The notes under the pieces were generated by a model. It saw nothing but the letters and a program-made list of their open reading frames with translations. It searched no databases and had not been told where the DNA came from. The translations under genes and the position numbers were made by a program. Source: Desulfosporosinus fructosivorans (GTDB lineage Bacteria; Bacillota; Desulfitobacteriia; Desulfitobacteriales; Desulfitobacteriaceae). Taken from it: a stretch of 64,000 nucleotides of DNA. How positions within the stretch are numbered: position 1 is the stretch's first letter; every line of letters starts with the position of its first letter. Location of the stretch: contig NZ_SPQQ01000003.1 in NCBI RefSeq assembly GCF_004766045.1, positions 310,001-374,000 of the forward strand, given 5' to 3'. Of this stretch, positions 41,427 to 50,407 are shown in pieces.

Positions 41427-41575
41427 GACACAGGACGGTTCTTCAAGACACGGGGACGGTCCTCCCAACGAAGACACGGGGACGGTTCTCCTGTTTGAGA
41501 CAGGAGAACCGTCCCCGTGTCTTTTTCCCGTGTTTTCGTGTCTTCCCAGCCCCTTCCGTGTCTTACGTGTCTTTC
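41427..41575. repeat. REP-like element with 24-bp perfect hairpin
   Basis: GGACGGTTCT or GGACGGTCCT occurs three times in direct order (41433, 41453, 41480) and once inverted. The arms 41471-41494 and 41500-41523 are perfect complements (24 bp, loop TTGAG). TTTTT and several GTGTCTT units follow. Such GGGGACGGTTCTC units are known as REP-type repeats in clostridial genomes, where RAYT transposases move them; no RAYT gene is in the window. It also serves as a terminator. Confidence 0.75.
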
Positions 41576-41603
41576 AACCTAAACAATCGAAGGGTATTTA
41601 ATA

Positions 41604-41640
41604 AAGCAGGAGAAGCATTTTGATAATGCTTCTCCTGCTT
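41604..41640. terminator. bidirectional terminator after flavodiiron gene
   Basis: A perfect 16-bp stem (AAGCAGGAGAAGCATT with 41625-41640) and a five-base loop lies between the converging HD-GYP and flavodiiron genes. Confidence 0.8.
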
Positions 41641-41667
41641 ATTAATTGTCTTGATAACTTCTCTGAT

Positions 41668-42864
41668 TTACTTGAGTGCTTGTCCAATACTTTGTCCAAA
41701 ATCCAGACATTTATTGAAGCTTTCGTCATCCGGGTTCCAGGTTACCTTGAGCCCTTCATTGAGTAATTCAAAGCCACCGTGTTCTAATTCTGTTGAAATC
41801 AATTTGTTACCCTCACCACTCCAACCATAACTACCAAAGGCAGCGCCCTTTTTATTTTTAAACGCTAATCCTTTGATCATTTCTAGTATTCCAGCGACGG
41901 CATAAGATACACCTTTATTAATGGTTGGGGAACCAACAATTATGGCTTTGGATTTAAAGACTTCTGCAATGATGTCGTTTTTATCAGCATGGGTTGAATT
42001 ACAATTGAACAATTTAACTGTAACATCAGTATCACTCAATCTTATACCAGCGGCTATTTTTTCGGCCATTTGGCGAGTACTGTTCCACATAGTATCGTAA
42101 ATGATGGTGATTTGATTTTCTTGGTAATCCTTAGCCCATTCCATATATTTGTTGACAATTTGCAAGGGATTATCTCGCCAAATAAGGCCATGGCTTGGGC
42201 AGATCATATCAACAGGCAAGTTAAAGCTTAAGATTTCAGTGATTTTATTGACAACCATTTTACTGAACGGAGCTAATATATTGCCATAATATTTAAGAGC
42301 TTCGTAGTATAAATCGGTTTGATCTACTAAGTCGTTAAACATATGCTCAGAAGCTAAATGCTGACCAAAACCGTCATTGCTGAACAGGATATTATCTCCA
42401 GTCAAGTAGGTGAACATCGTATCAGGCCAATGCAGCATACGGGCCTCAATGAAGATGAACTCTTTGGATCCAAGACTTAATTTATCGCCCGTTTTGACGG
42501 GTATGAAGTTCCAATCTTGATGGTACTGACCTTTTAAGGATTTGATAGCATTGGCGGTGCAATAAATGGGGGTATTAGGAATTTCCCTCATTAATTCTGG
42601 TAAAGCACCGCTGTGATCAGGTTCCCCGTGATTAGCAATGATATAATCGATCGAATTCAGATCGATTTCTTTCTTTAAGTTAGCGACAAATTCTTTGGAA
42701 AATGGTCCCCATACACAGTCGATAAGGGCTACCTTCTCGTCTCGGACAAGGTAAGAATTATAGCTGGAACCGCGGTGTGTAGAAAGTTCGTCACCATGAA
42801 ACTTTTTTAACTCCCAGTCGATCTTTCCTACCCATTTTACACTCTTATTAATTTCAAAACTCAT
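41668..42864 (-). CDS. flavodiiron protein (O2/NO reductase, FprA type)
   Basis: A 398-residue protein. The N-terminal metallo-beta-lactamase-like domain carries the diiron ligands (NHGEPDHSG, EARMLHWPD, SPSHG-like CPSHGLIW). The C-terminal flavodoxin domain (~250-398) has IIYDTMWNSTRQMAEKIA and GSYGWSGEG. The protein reduces O2 to water or NO to N2O in anaerobes with electrons from rubredoxin or similar carriers. It is monocistronic with AGGAGG before the start. Confidence 0.95.
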   Translation of the reverse strand: MSFEINKSVKWVGKIDWELKKFHGDELSTHRGSSYNSYLVRDEKVALIDCVWGPFSKEFVANLKKEIDLNSIDYIIANHGEPDHSGALPELMREIPNTPIYCTANAIKSLKGQYHQDWNFIPVKTGDKLSLGSKEFIFIEARMLHWPDTMFTYLTGDNILFSNDGFGQHLASEHMFNDLVDQTDLYYEALKYYGNILAPFSKMVVNKITEILSFNLPVDMICPSHGLIWRDNPLQIVNKYMEWAKDYQENQITIIYDTMWNSTRQMAEKIAAGIRLSDTDVTVKLFNCNSTHADKNDIIAEVFKSKAIIVGSPTINKGVSYAVAGILEMIKGLAFKNKKGAAFGSYGWSGEGNKLISTELEHGGFELLNEGLKVTWNPDDESFNKCLDFGQSIGQALK

Positions 42865-43335
42865 GATAATACCTCCTAATATTTTTTGGGGGGATATTGC
42901 AACGTCATTTTATGCTGATGCCAGAATAATTAAGTCAAGAAGTAAATACATTGTTATACATTGCACAAGTGATAAATATATTTTACACTACAAAGGTTGA
43001 TTCTGCAATTAAAAATATAACTAATTTGAAATAAATTTAATTGAATAAATAACCTCAATGTGGAGCAATTGCTAAATTGTAGCGACTTATGCCATCCAGT
43101 AAGACATACATCCCTGTAAGTGACCATAAGTATTATTATACGCTTTAAAGAAGTCGATGTCACACATTTAAGTGCTGCGGATTCACCATTATGTGCTGCC
43201 GAGCACCATAGTTGAGAAGGAATTGATCGAAATGTCTACGATTGGTCAGTTAAACCATCAACAGAGGAAAGAAGATTTAATGCTTAATTAGCGTGCTCTA
43301 ATTGAGACCTCTCTTCTAAAAAGAGTATTTGCTAA
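42865..43335. other. intergenic region without a recognised gene
   Basis: AT-rich, with the flavodiiron promoter region at its left. A TTGACT near 42932 (minus strand) may be its -35. Frames to the right are broken by stops and may hold decayed parts of the nrfA gene whose end remains at 43336-43617, but none could be read with confidence. Confidence 0.4.
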
Positions 43336-43617
43336 AGGGCAGAAAATATACAATCGCTAGAAAAGCGAACCCTCTCCGCACTGGATGAGGACGACTCAAT
43401 TTGTAATGCGACCAACGACCCGAAGGCAGATCAGAAGTTATTGGAAGAGGCCCGTCAGCTTCACCGTGATGCTAATTACCGTTGGGACTTCGTAGCTTCG
43501 GAAAACAGTACGGGCTTTCATAATCCGACAGAGGCCTTGCGTGTGCTTGGGGAGGCCATCGACCTTGGCCATCAGGCTCAACAAAAGGCAACTCAAGCCA
43601 TGAATGCCGTTCAGTAG
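43336..43617 (+). pseudogene. nrfA: C-terminal relic of cytochrome c nitrite reductase
   Basis: An open stretch without a plausible start reads (residues near the end) ARQLHRDANYRWDFVASE, then GFHNPTEALRVLGEAIDLG. This is the C-terminal helical part of NrfA, where the RWDF and GFHNP segments are conserved. No CxxCH haem motif remains and a stop codon lies at 43333-43335, so the upstream, catalytic part is lost. A strong terminator still follows. The organism or an ancestor therefore had ammonia-forming nitrite reduction here. Confidence 0.65.
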
Positions 43618-43665
43618 TCCTCTCCTATCGCTCGGGTGATTATCTAAAACTTGTGGAGTATATAG

Positions 43666-43710
43666 AAAAAGGCAGTCTTTTTGCAGTTTGCACAAAAGAC
43701 TGCCTTTTTT
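43666..43710 (+). terminator. terminator of the nrfA relic
   Basis: AAAAAGGCAGTCTTTT pairs with AAAAGACTGCCTTTTT (16 bp) and TTT continues. It may also act for the minus-strand PAP2 gene. Confidence 0.85.
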
Positions 43711-43757
43711 AGCAACCCATAATTGGGAAACTCCACAGGTGCAAGGTCTCATACTTG

Positions 43758-44444
43758 TTAAACGTGTTCACTATTCCTAATCTCCGTTAAACCGACGATG
43801 CAGGTAATTGCCCACACGCCCCCTGTGACATATCCAGCGATCACGTCGCTGGCAAAATGCACTCCAAGATAGATGCGACTAATTCCTATCGCAAGGATAA
43901 GTGCGAATGTGAACACAACGACATACCAGGAAGGTTTAGAGCGATTTCTGAGGTTTAACCAAATTAAGTATCCTATGACTCCGTAAAAAGCAACGGCGAC
44001 CATCGAATGGCCGCTTGGAAAACTATAGCCACCTGCTTGGACAAGATGAACAATATCTGGGCGAGCTCGACGAAATAGCTCTTTCAGAATAATATTTAGT
44101 AACCATGCTCCACTTAAGCTTATAGCGAGAAGAATTGTTTCCCATATATGCTTTAAACGGAAGAGTAAGACAGCACCTAGTATGAACATTAAGGCAATCT
44201 CTATATAGGCTGAACCTAAATAGGTTATAATTATGGCAACTCTTGTTAAGCTTGGGGTGGTGAATCCTCTGATAAGTTCTCCCATAACCTTGTCGAACAT
44301 CTCTAGCTCATGATAAAGAAGACCTTCGCTTAATTTTGCGAATATCGTTAGAAGCAAAACACTTATACATAATCCCCATATTAAGGATTTACTAAATATT
44401 GCAAGTTGCTTTGAAAAAGCAGATGAAGTATTTTGGGTAGGCAT
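43758..44444 (-). CDS. PAP2-family membrane phosphatase
   Basis: A 228-residue membrane protein with all three catalytic motifs of the PAP2 family: KELFRRARP (K-x6-RP), PSGH and SRIYLGVHFASD (SR-x5-H-x3-D). Six helices are predicted. Likely roles are undecaprenyl-diphosphate or phosphatidate dephosphorylation. AAGGAGTG lies upstream. It is divergent from the DedA/PAP2-like fusion gene, which has lost these catalytic residues. Confidence 0.92.
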   Translation of the reverse strand: MPTQNTSSAFSKQLAIFSKSLIWGLCISVLLLTIFAKLSEGLLYHELEMFDKVMGELIRGFTTPSLTRVAIIITYLGSAYIEIALMFILGAVLLFRLKHIWETILLAISLSGAWLLNIILKELFRRARPDIVHLVQAGGYSFPSGHSMVAVAFYGVIGYLIWLNLRNRSKPSWYVVVFTFALILAIGISRIYLGVHFASDVIAGYVTGGVWAITCIVGLTEIRNSEHV

Positions 44445-44587
44445 TTGTAGATCACTCCTTGGTTATTCTAAATAGTAGCGAAACCTTAAAAATTTGCTAT
44501 ATATTTCTCCAAATAAATAGCGTTTGTGGCTAAACGTTCAAGAATTTGCTAAAGTGGAGTCAACAAAGGCTGAGAAAGGAGACTTTC

Positions 44588-45877
44588 ATGTATTCAGAGT
44601 TATTTATTCGATATATCACTGAATATAGTTATCTCGGGCTATACATCATAATAGGGCTTTCGATTCTAGCCCTACCAACCCCTGATGAATTTCTCATGAC
44701 CTTTGTTGGTTTTTTGAGCTTTTCGGGTCAACTAAATCCTGTTTTAGCAATTTTTGCAGCGGCCTCGGGAAGTATTACAGGGATTACTGTTGCATATTTG
44801 TTGGGTCGTTTTTTCGAAGCAAAAGTATTGGATTATCTTAAAAAATATGCTGGCGGTGAACGTTTGGAAAAAGTTCTAAGATGGTACCAGAGGCATGGTG
44901 GTAAGGTTCTAATGGTAGGGTATTTTATACCTGGGGTTCGCCATCTTTCAGGTTATATTGCAGGATTAAGTCATTTAGCCTACAGAAAATTTGCATTTTA
45001 TGCATATCTCGGAGCCATAGTGTGGACAAGCTTCTTTATCTTACTGGGAAGAAGTTTGGGAAGTCGCTGGAACACTATTCTTCCAATCATCCATCGTTAT
45101 TCAGTTCTGCTCGGGGTCATTGCTGTAGTATTATTTTTAGGGTTTTATCTTTTATACAAGAATCATGAGCGTTGGGTAGAGTGGCTAGCGACGGAATTTT
45201 TGCGCTTACCTGGCCGTTATCTCTCGTTAGGTAAACGGCGTCTCCTGATCACTATTAACGGAGTTGCCTTCATTGTTCTCTTTATCATTCTGATTACTTT
45301 GATACAAGATTTCGTCGCTCATGAAGTCGCTGAGTTTGATGAACTTGTCGTTTCTTGGTTAGAACTTGCTTCACCACCATGGGTCATCGACTTTATGCAG
45401 CAAGTCAATGCTTTGGGTACTCATGTTGTGATTATTAGTGTCTTTTTAGTTGCGGTTTTCGTTTTAAGACGAATAACTAGGCGCTGGGCCCATGTGCTGC
45501 CTCTAACACTAGCATGGGGAGGGGGGACCGTTGTCGACCAACTATTCCGATTGATATTTAGTGGCAGATCTATAAATATTCTTGAAATCATTGTTCCCTT
45601 CCAAGTGCCAAATACAGGGTTTCTACTTGCTGGCCTTTCATTTTATGCGGTCCTTGGCTATCTAATCGTTCGAGAAAACTCTTGGCAAACCCAATTGTTT
45701 TTCTTGATGGGGGAACTTTTGTTATTACTCCTTATAGGATCAAGCCCTATTCTTCTTCGGATTCATACTCCGAGCGCAATGGTCACTGCTCTAACAGTTG
45801 GCAGTCTATGGGCTCTTGTTTGCGTATTTCTTTACGAGTTTCATCTTTATCGAAATAAAGCTGTTCTATCAAAATAG
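44588..45877 (+). CDS. DedA-family protein fused to degenerate PAP2-like domain
   Basis: A 429-residue membrane protein; ATG 44588 follows AAAGGAGA. Residues ~1-200 are a DedA/VTT domain (PTPDEFLMTFVGF, GYFIPGVRHLSGYIAGLS), a fold of lipid scramblases and carrier recyclers. Residues ~215-429 look like a PAP2 membrane domain by hydrophobic layout, but the active-site motifs are altered: PNTGF stands where PSGH is expected and RIHTPSAM where SR-x5-H-x3-D is expected. The phosphatase part is probably non-catalytic. It may support lipid-carrier transport together with the neighbouring active PAP2 enzyme. Confidence 0.82.
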   Translation: MYSELFIRYITEYSYLGLYIIIGLSILALPTPDEFLMTFVGFLSFSGQLNPVLAIFAAASGSITGITVAYLLGRFFEAKVLDYLKKYAGGERLEKVLRWYQRHGGKVLMVGYFIPGVRHLSGYIAGLSHLAYRKFAFYAYLGAIVWTSFFILLGRSLGSRWNTILPIIHRYSVLLGVIAVVLFLGFYLLYKNHERWVEWLATEFLRLPGRYLSLGKRRLLITINGVAFIVLFIILITLIQDFVAHEVAEFDELVVSWLELASPPWVIDFMQQVNALGTHVVIISVFLVAVFVLRRITRRWAHVLPLTLAWGGGTVVDQLFRLIFSGRSINILEIIVPFQVPNTGFLLAGLSFYAVLGYLIVRENSWQTQLFFLMGELLLLLLIGSSPILLRIHTPSAMVTALTVGSLWALVCVFLYEFHLYRNKAVLSK

Positions 45878-45898
45878 GTTGAATGGGAAGTGATAGCC

Positions 45899-47632
45899 AT
45901 GAAGTCAACTCAAATAATAAAACTTGATCAGGTTTTTCAGGCCATTAACGCTGGCATTATTGTAATTGATAATCATAATGTTGTGTATTATTGTAACCCA
46001 GTCGCGGCAAAAATTATCGGGTTAGATGTGAAAGATATTATTGGCAAGAATGTTATCGATGTTATACCAAATTCTAAACTCAATTTGGTAATACAAGATG
46101 GGACCGCTAATTCTGATCAACTGTTCATTGGGGAACGGATGGTTATTACGGGCCGTTCCCCAATAAATCAAGACGGAGAAACCGTAGGCGCGGTTGCGAT
46201 CTTCCAGGATGGTAGTCAGTTACACAGTTTATTGTCTCGTTTAGATAATACGCAAAATAGTCTTACTAGCCTGGAAAGTATTTTTGAACAGGCCTATGAC
46301 GGCGTTATGGTCGTAGACTCTAAAGGAATTATAACTCGGATTACGAAGAGTTACTGTCGGTTTCTTAATATTGAGCAAGAAGATGCGATTGGTCGCCATT
46401 GTACTGAGGTTCTCCCAAATAGTCGCATGCATATTGTTGCCCAGACCGGAGAAGCCGAAGTTGGAGAGGTCATGGATATTAATGGTAAAGAAGCTATGGT
46501 AATGCGATTTCCTCTGAGAGAAGAGGGTAAAATCATCGGCGCAGTGGGCAAGGTTATGTTTCGTGATGTCCGTGAACTTCGTACTTTGGCAGAAAAGTTA
46601 GATCTACTTGAGAATAAATTGAAATTTTATGAGAAGGAATTAAAACACTATCAAAAATATCGTTATACGCTTAGTAGCATTGTTGGTCAAAGTCCATCCA
46701 TTCTTCGGACGAAAATTTTGGCGGAAAAGGCAGCTCAAGGTAAGGCAACCGTACTTTTGCGTGGGGAGAGTGGGACGGGAAAAGAACTTTTTGCTCATGC
46801 AATTCACGCTGCAAGTACGCGCCATGATCAACCTTTTGTAAGAGTAAATTGTGGGGCAATTCCAGCGGAGCTCTTGGAGGCGGAACTTTTCGGATATGAG
46901 GAAGGGGCTTTTACTGGAGCCAAGAAAGGCGGTAAACCTGGAAAATTCGAATTGGCCAATAGAGGGACGATCTTCTTAGACGAGATCGGTGATTTACCGA
47001 TCTCTATGCAAGCTAAAGTGTTACGGATCTTACAAGAAAAAGAGGTTGAAAGAGTTGGAAGTAATCGGTTGCAACAGCTAGACATAAGGGTTATAGCAGC
47101 CACCCATCGCGACTTGGAAAAAATGATTGGGGAAGGAGAATTTCGCCGCGATCTCTATTATCGTCTCAATGTTTTTACAGTGACGATACCTCCTTTACGA
47201 GAGCGGGCGGGGGATGTCTTGCTGTTAAGTGAATATTTATTGGCAAAATTTCAACACGAACTGGGATTATCTTTGAGAAAGCTCGATCGTTGGGTTGTTG
47301 AACTATTTCAACTGTACGCCTGGCCCGGAAATGTGCGTGAACTTCAGAATGCGATTGAAAGAGCTATTAATGTAGCGGAGGGCGGGATGATTCAGCTTAA
47401 AGATCTTCCCTTATATCTTCAAGATTTAGAGGGACGGAGAGGAAACACATCACTGCAACCATTAGCGCTCGAACTTGCGGAGGCAGAGCGTAAGGCCATC
47501 CTAAAGGCCCTAAAGAAAACGGGTGGTAATAAAACTAATGCCGCAGAAATTTTGGGAATTCATCGGACCAATCTGTACAGAAAAATGGAGAAATACGGCT
47601 TAGGGGGGGCGGATAACGAAGGGTTAGTGTAG
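45899..47632 (+). CDS. PAS-PAS sigma-54-dependent activator of the CoA-transferase operons
   Basis: A 577-residue activator. ATG 45899 follows GGGAAG; a GTG at 45890 is an alternative. Two PAS domains (~10-115 and ~125-230), a coiled linker, then an AAA+ domain with GESGTGKEL, the sigma-54 loop [14 protein letters not shown], and a Fis-type HTH ([18 protein letters not shown]). It has no receiver domain, so it should sense a small molecule or redox state through PAS. It directly precedes two sigma-54 promoters with paired TGTAGC-N6-GCTACA sites, its probable targets. Confidence 0.93.
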   Translation: MKSTQIIKLDQVFQAINAGIIVIDNHNVVYYCNPVAAKIIGLDVKDIIGKNVIDVIPNSKLNLVIQDGTANSDQLFIGERMVITGRSPINQDGETVGAVAIFQDGSQLHSLLSRLDNTQNSLTSLESIFEQAYDGVMVVDSKGIITRITKSYCRFLNIEQEDAIGRHCTEVLPNSRMHIVAQTGEAEVGEVMDINGKEAMVMRFPLREEGKIIGAVGKVMFRDVRELRTLAEKLDLLENKLKFYEKELKHYQKYRYTLSSIVGQSPSILRTKILAEKAAQGKATVLLRGESGTGKELFAHAIHAASTRHDQPFVRVNCGAIPAELLEAELFGYEEGAFTGAKKGGKPGKFELANRGTIFLDEIGDLPISMQAKVLRILQEKEVERVGSNRLQQLDIRVIAATHRDLEKMIGEGEFRRDLYYRLNVFTVTIPPLRERAGDVLLLSEYLLAKFQHELGLSLRKLDRWVVELFQLYAWPGNVRELQNAIERAINVAEGGMIQLKDLPLYLQDLEGRRGNTSLQPLALELAEAERKAILKALKKTGGNKTNAAEILGIHRTNLYRKMEKYGLGGADNEGLV

Positions 47633-47645
47633 TGACGTCGCAACG

Positions 47646-47663
47646 TGTAGCGATGTAGCTACA
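47646..47663 (+). promoter_or_regulatory. activator site 1 of operon copy 1
   Basis: TGTAGC-GATGTA-GCTACA, a perfect inverted repeat with a 6-base spacer, 70 bases before site 2 and 14 bases after the activator's stop codon. Confidence 0.75.
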
Positions 47664-47700
47664 TTGAGGTTAGGGTGAGGAACAGAGGGACTTTCACGTA

Positions 47701-47748
47701 AAACAATCACCATCGTGTAGCTTCTTAGCTACACGATGGTGATTGTTT
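47701..47748 (+). terminator. terminator of the activator gene with embedded site 2
   Basis: A perfect 22-bp stem with loop TCTT ends in GTTTTATTA. Its apex contains TGTAGC-TTCTTA-GCTACA (47716-47733), the same inverted repeat as site 1. The DNA is therefore a terminator for the activator gene and a candidate enhancer for the next operon at once. Site 2 ends 76 bases before the sigma-54 promoter. Confidence 0.8.
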
Positions 47749-47760
47749 TATTACTTCATG

Positions 47761-47799
47761 AACCCCAGAAACCCTACTAATCAAAGGGCTTCTGGGGTT
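47761..47799. other. hairpin between enhancer and sigma-54 promoter
   Basis: AACCCCAGAA and TTCTGGGGTT with CCCT/AGGG inside form a stem of about 14 bp. It lies directly before the promoter. It could be a second terminator or a DNA-bending element. Confidence 0.5.
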
Positions 47800-47808
47800 C
47801 GTTGATCT

Positions 47809-47824
47809 TGGCATGAATCTTGCT
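47809..47824 (+). promoter_or_regulatory. sigma-54 promoter of operon copy 1
   Basis: TGGCATG-AATC-TTGCT matches the -24/-12 consensus with GG and GC ten bases apart. The same promoter, with one base of difference in the first four spacer bases, precedes operon copy 2 at 52039. Confidence 0.88.
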
Positions 47825-47882
47825 ATATTTAATTATTAGTATATTAAGAGTTTTCTGTCAGTTTATTTATTAAACTTAAGTT

Positions 47883-47947
47883 GAACTTCGAGAAGCGGAG
47901 TACCACTCCCACTCCCACTCCAGAAAGGGGAGTCTTACGATTGGATA
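47883..47947 (+). repeat. dispersed extragenic repeat, copy D, in operon leader
   Basis: Contains GAAGCGGAGTACCACTCCC and AGAAAGGGGAGTCTTACG. It lies between the sigma-54 promoter and the first gene of operon copy 1. The leader of copy 2 lacks it and is about 100 bases shorter, so it looks inserted after or lost since the duplication. Confidence 0.6.
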
Positions 47948-47999
47948 AAAGATAAGAACCGTGATTATCAGTAGAAAAGGGTGAGACAGGAGGGATTCG

Positions 48000-49553
48000 A
48001 TGAAGAAGGCAGTCTTAACGGCAGATGAAGCGATCGCATTGATTAAAGACGGAAGTATGATCGCCATTGATGGCTTTGTAAGCATTGGACACCCGGAAGA
48101 ATTGACGACTGCTTTAGAAAGGAGATTTGTAGAAACGGGTAAACCGAAGAATTTATCCTTGGTGTATGCTGCAGGGCAGGGGGATGCCAAAGATCGCGGC
48201 ATGAACCATCTGGCGCATGAGGGTCTGATCAAGCGTGTCGTAGGTGGACACTGGAACCTCGCGCCAAAATTAGGGAAGATGGCTGTTGAAAATAAAATTG
48301 AAGCCTACAATTTCCCCCAAGGGGTGATTACCCATCTCTTCCGAGATATTGCTGCAGGTAAGCCCGGGACTCTAACTCATATTGGCCTGGAGACCTTCGT
48401 TGACCCCCGCCATGGTGGAGGAAAGCTCAATCAGATTACCCAAGAGGATTTGGTGGAACTTACGAGTTTTAGGGGGAAGGAGTATCTCCTCTATCATTCC
48501 TTTCGGATTGATGTAGCCTTCATACGCGGGACGTCAGCGGATGAATTCGGGAATATCTCATTTGAACGAGAAGCCCTCACCCTTGAAGGTCTCTCCATTG
48601 CCCAAGCGGTTAAAAACAGTGGGGGTATCGTAATCGTTCAGGTGGAACGTGTTGTTCAGGCAGGAAGTATCAAAGCCAGAAATGTCAAAATACCTGGTAT
48701 TTTAGTGGATGCAGTGGTAATCGCCAGCCGGCCTGAATTTCATATGATGTCGTTTGGCGAGCAATATAACCCCTCTTACAGTGGCGAAATACGATTTCCC
48801 TTAACTGAGCTTAAAGCAATTCCTCTTGATGAACGAAAGATTATGGCCAGAAGGGCTTTCATGGAAGTCAATAAGGAAGCGATTGTAAATTTGGGGATCG
48901 GAGTTCCTGAGGGGGTAGCATCGGTTGCGGCGGAAGAAGGGGTCTTAGACCAATTTGTCTTGACGGTGGAATCTGGTCCAATTGGAGGAGTGCCAGTCGG
49001 AGGGCAAAGCTTTGGGGCAAGTTTCAATCCAGACTGTATTGTGGATCAGCCGTATCAGTTTGATTTTTATGATGGCGGTGGACTTGATATCGCGGTTCTG
49101 GGAATGGCTCAGTTGGACAGACACGGAAATCTCAATGTAAGCCGCTTTGGGACGCGCATTGCCGGGGCAGGCGGGTTTATCAATATCTCGCAAACAGCAA
49201 AAAAAGTTATCTTTTGTGGCACCTTTACAGCCAACGGATTAAAGGTAGAGGTTAAGGACGGAAAGCTCATCATTCTTCAAGAGGGGAAAATTTCCAAGCT
49301 GATCCAAAACGTCGAGCATATCACGTTCAGTGGAAACTACGCGCGAAAGAAAGGGCAGAGGGTCTTGTATGTTACTGAAAGAGCTGTTTTTTCCTTAGGA
49401 GAACGAGGGCTTGTGCTTGAAGAAATTGCACCAGGCATTGACCTTCAAAGAGACATCTTAACTCTGATGGATTTTTTGCCCGGTATTGCTAAACCTTTAA
49501 AATTTATGGACTCGAAACTATTTTATCCAGAACCCATGAAAATCGGGCAGTGA
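48000..49553 (+). CDS. family I CoA-transferase, fused subunits (copy 1)
   Basis: A 517-residue fused alpha-beta CoA-transferase of the YdiF/propionate CoA-transferase type. The N-terminal half has [15 protein letters not shown] and [11 protein letters not shown]; the C-terminal half has [18 protein letters not shown] and the active-site Glu region [14 protein letters not shown]. It moves CoA between acetyl- or similar CoA and acids such as acetoacetate. With the SDR and permease it would activate a keto or hydroxy acid. It is very close to copy 2 at 52127. The ribosome site is GGAGGGATTCG. Confidence 0.92.
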   Translation: MKKAVLTADEAIALIKDGSMIAIDGFVSIGHPEELTTALERRFVETGKPKNLSLVYAAGQGDAKDRGMNHLAHEGLIKRVVGGHWNLAPKLGKMAVENKIEAYNFPQGVITHLFRDIAAGKPGTLTHIGLETFVDPRHGGGKLNQITQEDLVELTSFRGKEYLLYHSFRIDVAFIRGTSADEFGNISFEREALTLEGLSIAQAVKNSGGIVIVQVERVVQAGSIKARNVKIPGILVDAVVIASRPEFHMMSFGEQYNPSYSGEIRFPLTELKAIPLDERKIMARRAFMEVNKEAIVNLGIGVPEGVASVAAEEGVLDQFVLTVESGPIGGVPVGGQSFGASFNPDCIVDQPYQFDFYDGGGLDIAVLGMAQLDRHGNLNVSRFGTRIAGAGGFINISQTAKKVIFCGTFTANGLKVEVKDGKLIILQEGKISKLIQNVEHITFSGNYARKKGQRVLYVTERAVFSLGERGLVLEEIAPGIDLQRDILTLMDFLPGIAKPLKFMDSKLFYPEPMKIGQ

Positions 49554-49594
49554 ATTTGTGGGAGTCCTAAAATCGGATGAAAGAAGTGCATGAA

Positions 49595-50341
49595 ATGAAA
49601 ATAATCGATAGAGTTGCTTTAATCACAGGAGGCGGTCAAGGGATTGGTAAGGCTATCGCGCTTACCTTCGCCCTTGAAGGAGCAAAGATCGCAGTCAATG
49701 ATATTTCGATTAATGAGGTTAAAGCATTGGAAACAGTGGAGGAACTCCGAAAACTTGGTGTGGAGGCTGAACTTTTTCTCGCGGATGTAAGCCAAGAAGA
49801 CGCAGTAAACAACATGGTGGTTAAGGTTATTGAGCGATTCGGAAGGGTTGATATCCTCGTCAATAACGCCGGGATTAACCGGGATGGATTACTTCATAAA
49901 GGGAATCTAGCCAAATGGGAGGCTGTTATGGCGGTCAATCTGAAGGGTCCGTTTATCTGCACGAAGGCAGTGCTTCCGTCTATGCGCGAGCAAGGATACG
50001 GACGAATTGTCAATCTTTCTTCGCTGACAGCCCGCATAGGAATCTTTGGAACTGGCTACTACGCAACCTCAAAGGCTGGGTTGATTGGCTTAACAAAAGT
50101 CACGGCTGTTGAAAATGTGACTAAGGGAATTACCTGTAATGCCTTGGCGCCAGGCTATATCAATACCGATATGATGAACAAATATCCTGAAGATCAATTA
50201 AAAGTGCTGATCTCTAAAATCCCAGTCGGACGTTTTGCTGAACCGAAAGAAGTTGCGGACGCTGCCCTTTTCTTAGCCGCAGATTCCTCCTCCTATATCA
50301 CGGGGGCGGTGCTGGATATTAATGGTGGACTCTATATCTAA
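49595..50341 (+). CDS. SDR oxidoreductase, 3-hydroxyacyl type (copy 1)
   Basis: A 248-residue short-chain dehydrogenase. ATG 49595 is preferred by alignment with copy 2; 49577 is an alternative. It has the nucleotide motif TGGGQGIGKA, NNAG, the catalytic Ser/Tyr/Lys ([21 protein letters not shown]) and PGYINTDM. It is FabG-like by sequence but in this operon is more likely a 3-hydroxybutyrate or hydroxyacyl dehydrogenase that feeds the CoA-transferase. Confidence 0.9.
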   Translation: MKIIDRVALITGGGQGIGKAIALTFALEGAKIAVNDISINEVKALETVEELRKLGVEAELFLADVSQEDAVNNMVVKVIERFGRVDILVNNAGINRDGLLHKGNLAKWEAVMAVNLKGPFICTKAVLPSMREQGYGRIVNLSSLTARIGIFGTGYYATSKAGLIGLTKVTAVENVTKGITCNALAPGYINTDMMNKYPEDQLKVLISKIPVGRFAEPKEVADAALFLAADSSSYITGAVLDINGGLYI

Positions 50342-50407
50342 AATAGGAGGTGAGAGACGGACGGAGTGGAAGTGAAGCTAACTTAATTAAATTGGAGGTG
50401 CATTTAA

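Noticed and set aside
43438..43752. 104-codon minus-strand frame opposite the nrfA relic
   Set aside because: The plus strand here reads as the NrfA C-terminus and the terminator; the minus frame is its shadow.
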